Source of the DNA: JAGNXB01 sp942490895
Lineage (GTDB): Bacteria > Bacteroidota > Bacteroidia > Chitinophagales > Saprospiraceae
Assembly (NCBI GenBank): GCA_942490895.1
Contig: CALNZC010000069.1
Coordinates: 1 to 64,000, forward strand
Length of the DNA stretch: 64,000 nt
Direction: 5' to 3'
Both the position numbers and the translations under genes were made by a program. Below the pieces are notes generated by a model, which was given only the letters and a program-made list of their open reading frames with translations, searched no databases and had not been told where the DNA came from. Each line of letters opens with the position of its first letter. The first letter of the stretch is position 1. This document shows, piece after piece, positions 18,561 through 26,229 of the stretch.

Positions 18561-19229
18561 ATGCGGAAAATCTACAATTTTACCACTGCAGTTCTGTTGA
18601 CCTGCACCTTACCTGTTTTCCTGTTCATTTTTGCCCCGACTTTAAGTCTGGCTAGTTCCCTGGAAGGTGCGCCTTCCGGTGTTCCCGAAATGAACAAACT
18701 GGACATTGTTTGTGAACCCTTGTTCAGCAACGTGCCTGGTAACATCACTGTACAATGTGATGCCGTGCCACCACCAGCCCAAAACGTAACGGCTACACCG
18801 ACGTGCTGTGGCAATCCAAACGTCACGATCGTCTTCAATGAAGTGAAGAAACTGGGGAATATTTGCGGCGATGACTATACGTTGACCCGTACCTGGACCG
18901 CCACCGATGCCTGCGGCAATGTAGCCACCGCTACACAAGTCGTCAAAGTGATCGACACCGTTCCTCCCGTTTTTGTCAACCCTCCGGGAGATGTTTCCGT
19001 AGAGTGTTCCTCCATTCCATCCGCACCTGTTGTCGTTGCGACTGATAATTGTGACCAGAACGTATTTATGATCCTGGTTGAGACGCAACTCCCCGGCCCC
19101 TGTTATGGCACATACAATCTGTCCCGTCTGTGGGTAGCAAGAGACAACTGTGACAATGCTACTCCGCATGTGCAAATTGTGACAGTAACAGACACAAAAG
19201 GTCCATCATTTACTAAAGTACCCAACTGA
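18561..19229 (+). CDS. Giant surface adhesin 3, N-terminal fragment (signal peptide, first HYR-like repeats)
   Basis: This is the start of the third HYR adhesin. The ATG at 18561 begins a good signal peptide (MRKIYNFTTAVLLTCTLPVF, then hydrophobic residues to SLASS). An upstream in-frame ATG at 18534 is less likely. Two complete HYR-like repeats follow, the first in the adjacent-Cys form (PTCCGNP). The frame ends at 19229 just as a third repeat begins (TKVPN-stop). The next base frame reads TDLTVNCRDGSIP, the expected continuation, so a one-base insertion near 19,224-19,227 is the likely cause. The rest of the protein is in the following entries. Confidence 0.85.
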   Translation: MRKIYNFTTAVLLTCTLPVFLFIFAPTLSLASSLEGAPSGVPEMNKLDIVCEPLFSNVPGNITVQCDAVPPPAQNVTATPTCCGNPNVTIVFNEVKKLGNICGDDYTLTRTWTATDACGNVATATQVVKVIDTVPPVFVNPPGDVSVECSSIPSAPVVVATDNCDQNVFMILVETQLPGPCYGTYNLSRLWVARDNCDNATPHVQIVTVTDTKGPSFTKVPN

Positions 19230-19777
19230 TCTGACTGTCAACTGTCGTGATGGTTCTATTCCGCAGGCCATTCCTGGTATTGATGTCAAAGCACAAGATG
19301 ATTGCAATCCCAACGTGGTCATTACAGTCTCAGAAACCGAAGTGCCCGGGACCTGCCCCATATATTTCCACCTCCACCGCGTCTTTACGGCTAATGATGG
19401 CTGTGGCAACACGGCAACCGCCAAACAGATCATCACTGTTCTTGACAACGAAGCGCCTACGATTAACAACGTTCCTGATAATATCACTGTAGAGTGTACA
19501 CACCACAAACAGCCAACCCTTCTGCTAGTGACAATTGCGACAGCCAGGTAGATCTGACTGTTGAAGACGTTTACCTTTCCGGAGGTGGTTGCGGCGAAGA
19601 TGTCGTTCTCGAGCGCACCTGGACAGCAACAGATGACTGTGGCAATTCATCTACCAAGCGGTGCAACTGGTCACCGTCCGAATCGAAGGAGACATCCTGT
19701 TCAACAATGTCCCGGTGACATCAACGCTGACCGTGTAACAATATCACACCTGCTCCTGCCCCTGTAACAGCTATCTG
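19228..19777 (+). pseudogene. Frame-scrambled part of adhesin 3 (HYR-like repeats 3-5)
   Basis: No single frame is open across this stretch, yet HYR-like motifs are readable by switching frame. Frame 1 runs from 19228 to about 19,500 and includes VFTANDGCGNTATAKQ. Frame 3 follows to about 19,655 (ASDNCDSQVDLTV, RTWTATDDCGNSSTK). Then there are short pieces in frame 2 (VQLVTVRI), frame 3 (NNITPAPAPVTA) and frame 1 (SDACGLALPVNLNTST). At least five changes of frame occur here. The amino-acid consensus is well kept between breaks, which points to sequencing or assembly error in a repetitive region more than to long decay. A fifth repeat seems shortened, so some bases may be missing. Confidence 0.7.
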
Positions 19778-20179
19778 ATGCCTGTGGCCTTGCGCTACCT
19801 GTCAATCTCAACACCTCAACTGTGGATGGACCCATGTGGTCAGTCTTACCTTTTGGTCCGGACCTGGACAGCTACTGACCCATGTGGAAACTCAGCGACG
19901 GCTCAACAAACGGTGACTGTTTCTGACAATAACCCACCCGTTATCTCCAGTATGCCGATGGACATCACCGTGACCTGCGGAAATGTCCCGGATCCCAATA
20001 TGGTCACTGCAAGTGATGCATGCGATCCAAACCCCACCGTCAACTATACCGAAACGGTCGAAGGGCAGTTTTGTGATCCACAAGTAATCACACGTACCTG
20101 GCGCGCAGAGGATGATTGTGGCAATTTCAGCGTCGTGGTGCAGAAGATCTATGTAACGGATGACTCCCCCCAACGGTGA
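19778..20179 (+). CDS. Adhesin 3, internal HYR-repeat fragment
   Basis: A continuation of adhesin 3 in frame 2. From about base 19,835 it encodes PCGQSYLLVRTWTATDPCGN and one further complete repeat ending KIYVTDDSP. Its first 19 codons do not fit the repeat pattern; the matching residues there are in another frame. The frame ends at 20179 after a run of six C at 20,166-20,171. Adding one C would give DDSPPTVINPPQDLTI and join it to the next entry. The apparent start codon is therefore internal to a longer gene. Confidence 0.7.
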   Translation: MPVALRYLSISTPQLWMDPCGQSYLLVRTWTATDPCGNSATAQQTVTVSDNNPPVISSMPMDITVTCGNVPDPNMVTASDACDPNPTVNYTETVEGQFCDPQVITRTWRAEDDCGNFSVVVQKIYVTDDSPQR

Positions 20180-23100
20180 TCAACCCACCTCAGGATCTGA
20201 CCATCAATTGCACCCAAATGCCACCCGCCATTCCGATGTTGCAGATTCAGGATGATTGTGGAAATGGCAATATCCATGTAGACCTTCAAGAGTTCCAGAC
20301 AGGAAAACTCTGTGATGATCTCCTGATCACCCGTATCTGGACGATCACTGATGACTGTTCCAACAAAGTCGTGGTCACTCAGGAAATCACTATCACCGAT
20401 GACCTTCCTCCAACCATCACCGGTCCGGATGATCTCACTGTGGATTGCGCTGATGTGCCCACACTTGAGGATCCTGTCTTTGACGATGATTGTGACAAGG
20501 ACCTCGATATCCAATACCAGGAGATGAGCATTCCCGGCAATTGCCCGGTCGCTTATACCATCATGCGCACCTGGAAAGCCACGGATGACTGTGGCAACAT
20601 CACGACCAAAGTTCAAAATGTATCTGTACTGGATACTCAGGGCCCGGAATTAGGATTTGTGCATCCGCTCCTCGTCGGCTTACAAAATGGAGACACACTG
20701 AAAGTAGCCTGTGATAACCCGCCCATCTTCCAGGTGGACGATGTCACCGTTTCTGACAATTGTGATTCCAATCCGACCTTGACCATGGAGGACATCCTCA
20801 TCATGACCGGTCCATGTAAGATCTTACTGAAGTGCATCTGGACAGCTACTGATCAATGTGGCAATGTCAGTACACTCTGCTTCTACTACTTGATTGGTGA
20901 TGACGAAGCACCTGTGATCGCTGGTATTCCTGCCGACCTCACACTGGAGTGTGACCAGCCTGTACCGGACCCTGCAGTTCCAACGGTCACCGACAACTGC
21001 ACAGACAATGTCAGTGCCAGTTTCTCTGAAGTAAAGCTGCCAGGTAGCTGTAAGGAAAACTATATGTTGATCCGGACCTGGATGGCTCAGGACAGCTGCG
21101 GCAACAAAGCAACGAAGACACAGAAGATCACTGTTCGCGATTCGAAAGCGCCTGTCTGGATGCCGATGCATCCGTTATTGGTAGGTGTAAATAGTGGTGA
21201 TACCCTGTACTTCGAATGCGACAATATTACATTGCTCGGAGAAGACGATCTCCTTGCCAAGGATAACTGCGATGACGATGTGACCGTGAAGTTTACTGAA
21301 GAAATCGTGCAAGGTGATTGTGAGCAAGATGGATACTATGTCAAAATGCATTGTGTTTGGATGGCAGAAGACGATTGTGGCAATACGGCTGTCTTTGAAA
21401 TCTATGCGATTGTCTCGGACAATGAGCCACCCATGCTGATGCCAATGCCCAAGGACATCACCATCTCCTGTGATGAAGATGAACCGAGTATTCCAATGGT
21501 CACCGGAAAGGACAACTGCACGGAAGACATTGTTGTCAATTTCCATTCTTCCACGATTCCTGGCAATTGCCCGCAATCCTACATTCTGGTTCGCACTTGG
21601 ACCGCTGAGGATGAGTGCGGTAATGTCACAGCACATACCCAACATATCACCGTTCAGGACAAGCAAGCTCCTGTCTTTACATCTGTTCCGGATAATGTGA
21701 CGATCGAATGTGACGATCCGATTCCGAGTGGCAGCGCTGAGGCCGAAGACAATTGCGATCCTCAGGTCACCATCACGAAAAAAGAAAAGACGGTACCTGG
21801 TTCATGTACGGGTGAGTACCTGATCCTTCGCGAGTGGACGGCCACCGATGATTGTGGAAATTCCACTACTGCCGGACAACAGATCTACGTTGTGGATACC
21901 ACACCACCTGTCCTCCTGGGTGTACCTGAGGATGCGACTGTGGAATGTGACAATGTGCCTGATCCAGCACCCGTCAAAGCAGTTGATGCTTGTGATCCGG
22001 ATGCGACGCTGATCTATAAGCAAACACGCCAAAACGGCTCCTGCACACATAGCTACACCCTGACCCGCACCTGGACAGCAGAGGACGATTGTGGCAATAA
22101 AACATCTGAAACTCAGGTCATCACGGTTGAAGACACCACTGATCCGGTCTTGTCCGCACTACCCGCCGACATTACTCTCGAATGTGACCAACCTCTTCCA
22201 ACACCTCCAGTGGTGACGGCAACGGATAATTGCGACCAGGATGTTCAGGTTTCACTTTCTCCGGAAATCATTCCTGGGAATTGTGAGGACAGCTACACTA
22301 TGATTCGTACCTGGACGGCTACGGATGACTGTGGAAATACCGCTACCGGGTCGCAAAAGATCACCGTTCGGGATACAACAGATCCTGTATTCACCAGTGT
22401 CCCCGATGATTTTGATATCGAATGTGACGAAATCCTCCCTATCCAGGGCGTTTCCGCTTCAGACAATTGTGATAATGATGTCGATATCACTCTGAATGAA
22501 GTGAAGATCGACGGACAGTGTCCACAAGAATACATCCTGATCCGGACCTGGACAGCTGAAGATAATTGTGGAAACACCACCACCGCTCAACAGGTGATCA
22601 AGGTGACCGATAACACAGCACCCGTTTTGATGCCTGTGCATCCGATCCTTGTCGGAGTGGCGGATGGCGACACATTGTTCTTCCCTTGTGATGATGTGGT
22701 CCTGCTCGGTGCAGATGACATGAAGGCAACAGACAATTGTGATCCAAATCCGGTCATCACCTTCAAGGAAACAGAGATCAAAGGTGATTGTGATCAGGAT
22801 GGATTCATCCTGCAACTGACATGCACCTGGACGGCAACGGATGCCTGTGGCAATAAGAGCAGCTTCCACATCGTGGTGCGAATCATTGACGAAGAAGCCC
22901 CTGTATTGTTGAACCTGCCAGACAATGTCACCATCGAATGTGATGAAGACCTGCCCGCTGGTAACACCGTTACGGCTGAAGACAATTGCGACGGCCCCGT
23001 GAATGTCACCATGTCTGAAAAAACGGCAATCGGTGCATGCAAATATGCCTATACCATCACCCGGACGTGGACGGCAACGGATCAATGTGGAAATACGGCC

Positions 23101-26100
23101 ACAGCATCCCGGACGATTACTGTCCAGGACACTACCGCTCCTGAATTCAATCAGGACCCGGAAGATCTGACAATTGAGTGTGATGAAGATCTGCCCAATC
23201 CAGCCAATGTGACCGCAACGGACAATTGCGATCCAAATCCGGTCATCGTCTTCAAAGAAGCGACTCAACCGGGCAATTGTCCACAGGAGTATACGATTAT
23301 CCGCATCTGGCAGGCGACGGATGCCTGTGGCAACAGCGCCACGGTAACCCAGAAGTTGACCATAGTGGATACCAATCCTCCTCTATTGATCGGCGTCCCT
23401 GAAGATGTCACAGTTGAATGTGACAACGTACCTGCACCCGCCAATGTCAAGGCAGTGGATACTTGTGATCCGGATGTGTCTGTTTCCTTTAAGGAAGTCA
23501 GGACGGATGGACCATGCCCACAATCCTACACCCTGATCCGCACCTGGACAGCAACAGATGATTGTGGAAACACAGCATCGGACACCCAGAAGATCACTGT
23601 GGAGGACACCACTGCACCTGTCTTTACTCAATTGCCGGCAGACATTACTGTCGCTTGCGACCAGCCCCTGCCTCCGGTCAATTTCGTAGCCAAGGATAAT
23701 TGCTCGACCAACCTTTCTGTAGACATTGAAGTCCTGGGTGGTAAAGCTTGCGATAACATTGATGATAAACGGATCATCACTGTCACGGATGAGTGCGGTA
23801 ATGCTGTCCAGGCCACTCAGAATATCCACTTGATCGACACTATACCACCATGGTTCAAGCCATATGAGCAGAAGATTGAAGTCCCTTGCGATGAAATCGT
23901 AGACTTTGAGAAGCCAGCAGCAATGGACAACTGTGATGATGACGTCGAAGTCAGCCTGGTTGAACAGAAAATACCAGGTGCCTGCCCTCAGGAATACACC
24001 TTGCTGCGGACATGGACAGCAAAAGATGATTGTGGCAATACCGCTACTGCATTCCAACTGATCGTTGTTGTGGATGAAGAAGGACCTGCTCTCATCCCCA
24101 ACCACCCTGTTTTGGTCGGATTGCCCAATGGCTCGACACTGACCTTCAATTGTGAATCTGCACCTGCATTGGATGAAGGATCCTTTGTCCCTCAGGACAA
24201 CTGTGATCCTGACCCATCCATCACCTTTGATGAGGTGGTGACAAAGGGAGACTGTGCGACAGACGGATACTTCTTGAAACTGGTCTGCACCTGGACGGCA
24301 TCAGATGCTTGTGGCAACACCACCAGCTTCACGGTGACCATCCTGATTACGGATACGACTGATCCTGTCTTCAGTTTCGTTCCGGCGGATGTCACCATCG
24401 GATGTGGAGATGATCTACCTGATGATCAGGCTACTGCAGAAGACAACTGTGATACAGATGTTGCCCTCTCTGTCAAAGACGTTGAAACCGATCTTGACTG
24501 CGGCTACCGCGTCACACGGACCTGGACGGCAACCGACGATTGTGGCAATACCACCACGGCCAGCCAGGACATACGCATTCTGGATACGGAAGCTCCATTC
24601 TTCCTGACCGTCCTGAACGACATTACTGTTGATCTGGATAACGGAGGTGTTATTCCGGCTCCTGCCATTGTAGAAGCGGATGATGCCTGCGGAGATGTGA
24701 CAATCACTTATGACCAATCTGAAGTGCCAGGTCAAAACTGCGGTCAGATCCTGACCCGCACCTGGACAGCAACGGATGATTGTGGCAATTCTGCAGAATT
24801 GGTTCAGGTCATCACTGTCCTGCAGTTGTGCCCTTGTGTGATTCCGGAGATTGATGACATCACACTTATTCACCCGGATTGTGGTGAAAAGAATGGTGTG
24901 ATCACCGTGATCCCGGTTGGCAATGCTGACGATTTTGACTACACCTGGCTGCCAAACAAAGGCGTTTCTAATAGTGCCGGTAACAGCCATTCCAATCTGC
25001 CAAAAGGAACCTACACCATTCTGGTGAGCGACCCGACGGCTTTGAATTGTTTTGCCAAAGTCAGTGTAGAATTACTGCCAGTTGGTACTTGTATCGATAC
25101 CGTTTATGTGAGCATCCCGATGGATGATCCTTATACGATCTGTATAGAAGATGTCCTTGATTTCGAAGGAGATATCGTTGACGCTTCCGTTTGTGGTGAA
25201 GACCTTGATGAGGTGGATGCCACCACAACAGATGGTTCGCCTTGTGTCGTCCTCGATCCTGAAGATGGCTTCACCGGTACTTCCACTATTTGTGTGATTC
25301 ATTGCAATGATGAAGTCCCTGCAGTTTGCGACACGACTTATATCATTGTGACGATTACCACATTAGTGCCATGCGACACGATCTTCCAAAACAGCCTGTA
25401 CGGGTATGATGTGGAAGAGTGTGATGGCCTTGCAGAAGTCTGTATCAATATCGATCCATTGCAATCTGCTGACTATGAGATCCTGGTCAATGGTCTGCCA
25501 TATAGCGGACAGCTCCTGCCTTGTGGCGCCAATGCGGTGACCATCCTGTTGCCGGTGGGTACCTACAATTTGAATGTGACCCACACCGTGACTCAGTGTA
25601 CTGATGGAACGTCCATTCAGATCGAGTGCCCGGATGAGGAAAAACTCATTGCTGTGGATGACCTGGCCAAGACTCGAAAAAATCAGGCAAAGGAAATAGC
25701 TGTCCTGAACAATGATATTGTGCCCACAGGAACGAGTATTGAATCCTTCGTGATCATCAGTGGCCCAACTTATGGAACGGCTCAGATCAAAAACAACAAG
25801 ACCATCCTGTACACTCCTCAGAAAGATTATTGTGGGCCAGACCAACTGACCTATGAAATCTGCATCAATGAGGAAAACTGTGATCAGGCGGTTGTCGATG
25901 TGGATGTGACCTGCTCCGGCTTGGTCATCCATACTGGATTCTCACCGAATGGTGATAGCTTCAATGATAACTTCACGATCGAAGGCATCGAGGATTATCC
26001 ACAGAATGAACTGACTGTATTCAACCGATGGGGACTGAAGATCTACCACCAGAAGGGATATAAGAACAATTGGAATGGAAACTGGGAAGAGCAGGTGTTA

Positions 26101-26178
26101 CCTGATGGAACCTATTTCTATGTCCTGAAGGATGGAGAAGGCGAAACCTATTCCGGTTATGTCCAGATCCATCGATAA
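20176..26178 (+). CDS. Giant surface adhesin 3, main part: HYR-like repeats with T9SS type B C-terminal domain
   Basis: About 2,000 residues of the third adhesin. It holds HYR-like repeats 7 to 25 of the reconstructed protein, including four long-form units (starting near 20,650, 21,165, 22,620 and 24,090). These are followed by the SprB-like repeat (YTWLPNKGVSNSAGNSH), linker domains, an Ig/cadherin-like domain (AVLNNDIVPT), and the type B T9SS signal (TGFSPNGDSFNDNF to YSGYVQIHR). The ATG at 20176 is internal: the previous fragment flows into this one if a single C is restored at about 20,171. The C-terminal block is very close to that of adhesin 1, indicating duplication. Joined together, adhesin 3 would be about 2,540 residues with 25 repeats, the longest HYR array here. 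Confidence 0.9.
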   Translation: MINPPQDLTINCTQMPPAIPMLQIQDDCGNGNIHVDLQEFQTGKLCDDLLITRIWTITDDCSNKVVVTQEITITDDLPPTITGPDDLTVDCADVPTLEDPVFDDDCDKDLDIQYQEMSIPGNCPVAYTIMRTWKATDDCGNITTKVQNVSVLDTQGPELGFVHPLLVGLQNGDTLKVACDNPPIFQVDDVTVSDNCDSNPTLTMEDILIMTGPCKILLKCIWTATDQCGNVSTLCFYYLIGDDEAPVIAGIPADLTLECDQPVPDPAVPTVTDNCTDNVSASFSEVKLPGSCKENYMLIRTWMAQDSCGNKATKTQKITVRDSKAPVWMPMHPLLVGVNSGDTLYFECDNITLLGEDDLLAKDNCDDDVTVKFTEEIVQGDCEQDGYYVKMHCVWMAEDDCGNTAVFEIYAIVSDNEPPMLMPMPKDITISCDEDEPSIPMVTGKDNCTEDIVVNFHSSTIPGNCPQSYILVRTWTAEDECGNVTAHTQHITVQDKQAPVFTSVPDNVTIECDDPIPSGSAEAEDNCDPQVTITKKEKTVPGSCTGEYLILREWTATDDCGNSTTAGQQIYVVDTTPPVLLGVPEDATVECDNVPDPAPVKAVDACDPDATLIYKQTRQNGSCTHSYTLTRTWTAEDDCGNKTSETQVITVEDTTDPVLSALPADITLECDQPLPTPPVVTATDNCDQDVQVSLSPEIIPGNCEDSYTMIRTWTATDDCGNTATGSQKITVRDTTDPVFTSVPDDFDIECDEILPIQGVSASDNCDNDVDITLNEVKIDGQCPQEYILIRTWTAEDNCGNTTTAQQVIKVTDNTAPVLMPVHPILVGVADGDTLFFPCDDVVLLGADDMKATDNCDPNPVITFKETEIKGDCDQDGFILQLTCTWTATDACGNKSSFHIVVRIIDEEAPVLLNLPDNVTIECDEDLPAGNTVTAEDNCDGPVNVTMSEKTAIGACKYAYTITRTWTATDQCGNTATASRTITVQDTTAPEFNQDPEDLTIECDEDLPNPANVTATDNCDPNPVIVFKEATQPGNCPQEYTIIRIWQATDACGNSATVTQKLTIVDTNPPLLIGVPEDVTVECDNVPAPANVKAVDTCDPDVSVSFKEVRTDGPCPQSYTLIRTWTATDDCGNTASDTQKITVEDTTAPVFTQLPADITVACDQPLPPVNFVAKDNCSTNLSVDIEVLGGKACDNIDDKRIITVTDECGNAVQATQNIHLIDTIPPWFKPYEQKIEVPCDEIVDFEKPAAMDNCDDDVEVSLVEQKIPGACPQEYTLLRTWTAKDDCGNTATAFQLIVVVDEEGPALIPNHPVLVGLPNGSTLTFNCESAPALDEGSFVPQDNCDPDPSITFDEVVTKGDCATDGYFLKLVCTWTASDACGNTTSFTVTILITDTTDPVFSFVPADVTIGCGDDLPDDQATAEDNCDTDVALSVKDVETDLDCGYRVTRTWTATDDCGNTTTASQDIRILDTEAPFFLTVLNDITVDLDNGGVIPAPAIVEADDACGDVTITYDQSEVPGQNCGQILTRTWTATDDCGNSAELVQVITVLQLCPCVIPEIDDITLIHPDCGEKNGVITVIPVGNADDFDYTWLPNKGVSNSAGNSHSNLPKGTYTILVSDPTALNCFAKVSVELLPVGTCIDTVYVSIPMDDPYTICIEDVLDFEGDIVDASVCGEDLDEVDATTTDGSPCVVLDPEDGFTGTSTICVIHCNDEVPAVCDTTYIIVTITTLVPCDTIFQNSLYGYDVEECDGLAEVCINIDPLQSADYEILVNGLPYSGQLLPCGANAVTILLPVGTYNLNVTHTVTQCTDGTSIQIECPDEEKLIAVDDLAKTRKNQAKEIAVLNNDIVPTGTSIESFVIISGPTYGTAQIKNNKTILYTPQKDYCGPDQLTYEICINEENCDQAVVDVDVTCSGLVIHTGFSPNGDSFNDNFTIEGIEDYPQNELTVFNRWGLKIYHQKGYKNNWNGNWEEQVLPDGTYFYVLKDGEGETYSGYVQIHR

Positions 26179-26196
26179 GATGTAGATGTGAAATGA

Positions 26197-26227
26197 AAAA
26201 AGCGGCGTCCGATGGACGCCGCTTTTT
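26197..26227. terminator. Bidirectional terminator between adhesin 3 and the T9SS operon
   Basis: A perfect stem AAAAAGCGGCGTCC / GGACGCCGCTTTTT with loop GAT. It has T runs in both directions and lies between the convergent stop codons at 26178 (+) and 26230 (-), so it can end both transcripts. Confidence 0.9.
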
Positions 26228-26229
26228 GT

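Larger units (their letters stand above)
18711..24840 (+). repeat. Array of about 25 HYR-like repeats in adhesin 3
   Basis: After frame correction I count about 25 units. Long-form units are at positions 9, 11, 17 and 23, so the last three are spaced by six units. The final unit has the VDLDNGGVIPAP form shared with the last unit of adhesins 1 and 2. Units from 12 to 24 are strongly alike (VPEDVTVECD, RTWTATDDCGNTA), as expected from recent internal duplication. Confidence 0.8.

Noticed and set aside
18418..18600. Small open frame overlapping the start of adhesin 3
   Set aside because: It begins inside the predicted promoter and overlaps the signal-peptide coding region in another frame; nothing supports translation.
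20160..20176. Run of six C as a phase-variation switch of adhesin 3
   Set aside because: It is possible, but the same 1-kb stretch contains about six other frame changes outside homopolymers, so a dedicated switch is not the simplest reading. It is kept only as part of the frame-break finding.
31..24840. Periodic DNA repeats that might be mistaken for a CRISPR array or satellite DNA
   Set aside because: The periods are about 240-480 bases, the repeats are coding and vary at synonymous sites, and there are no short identical repeats with spacers.
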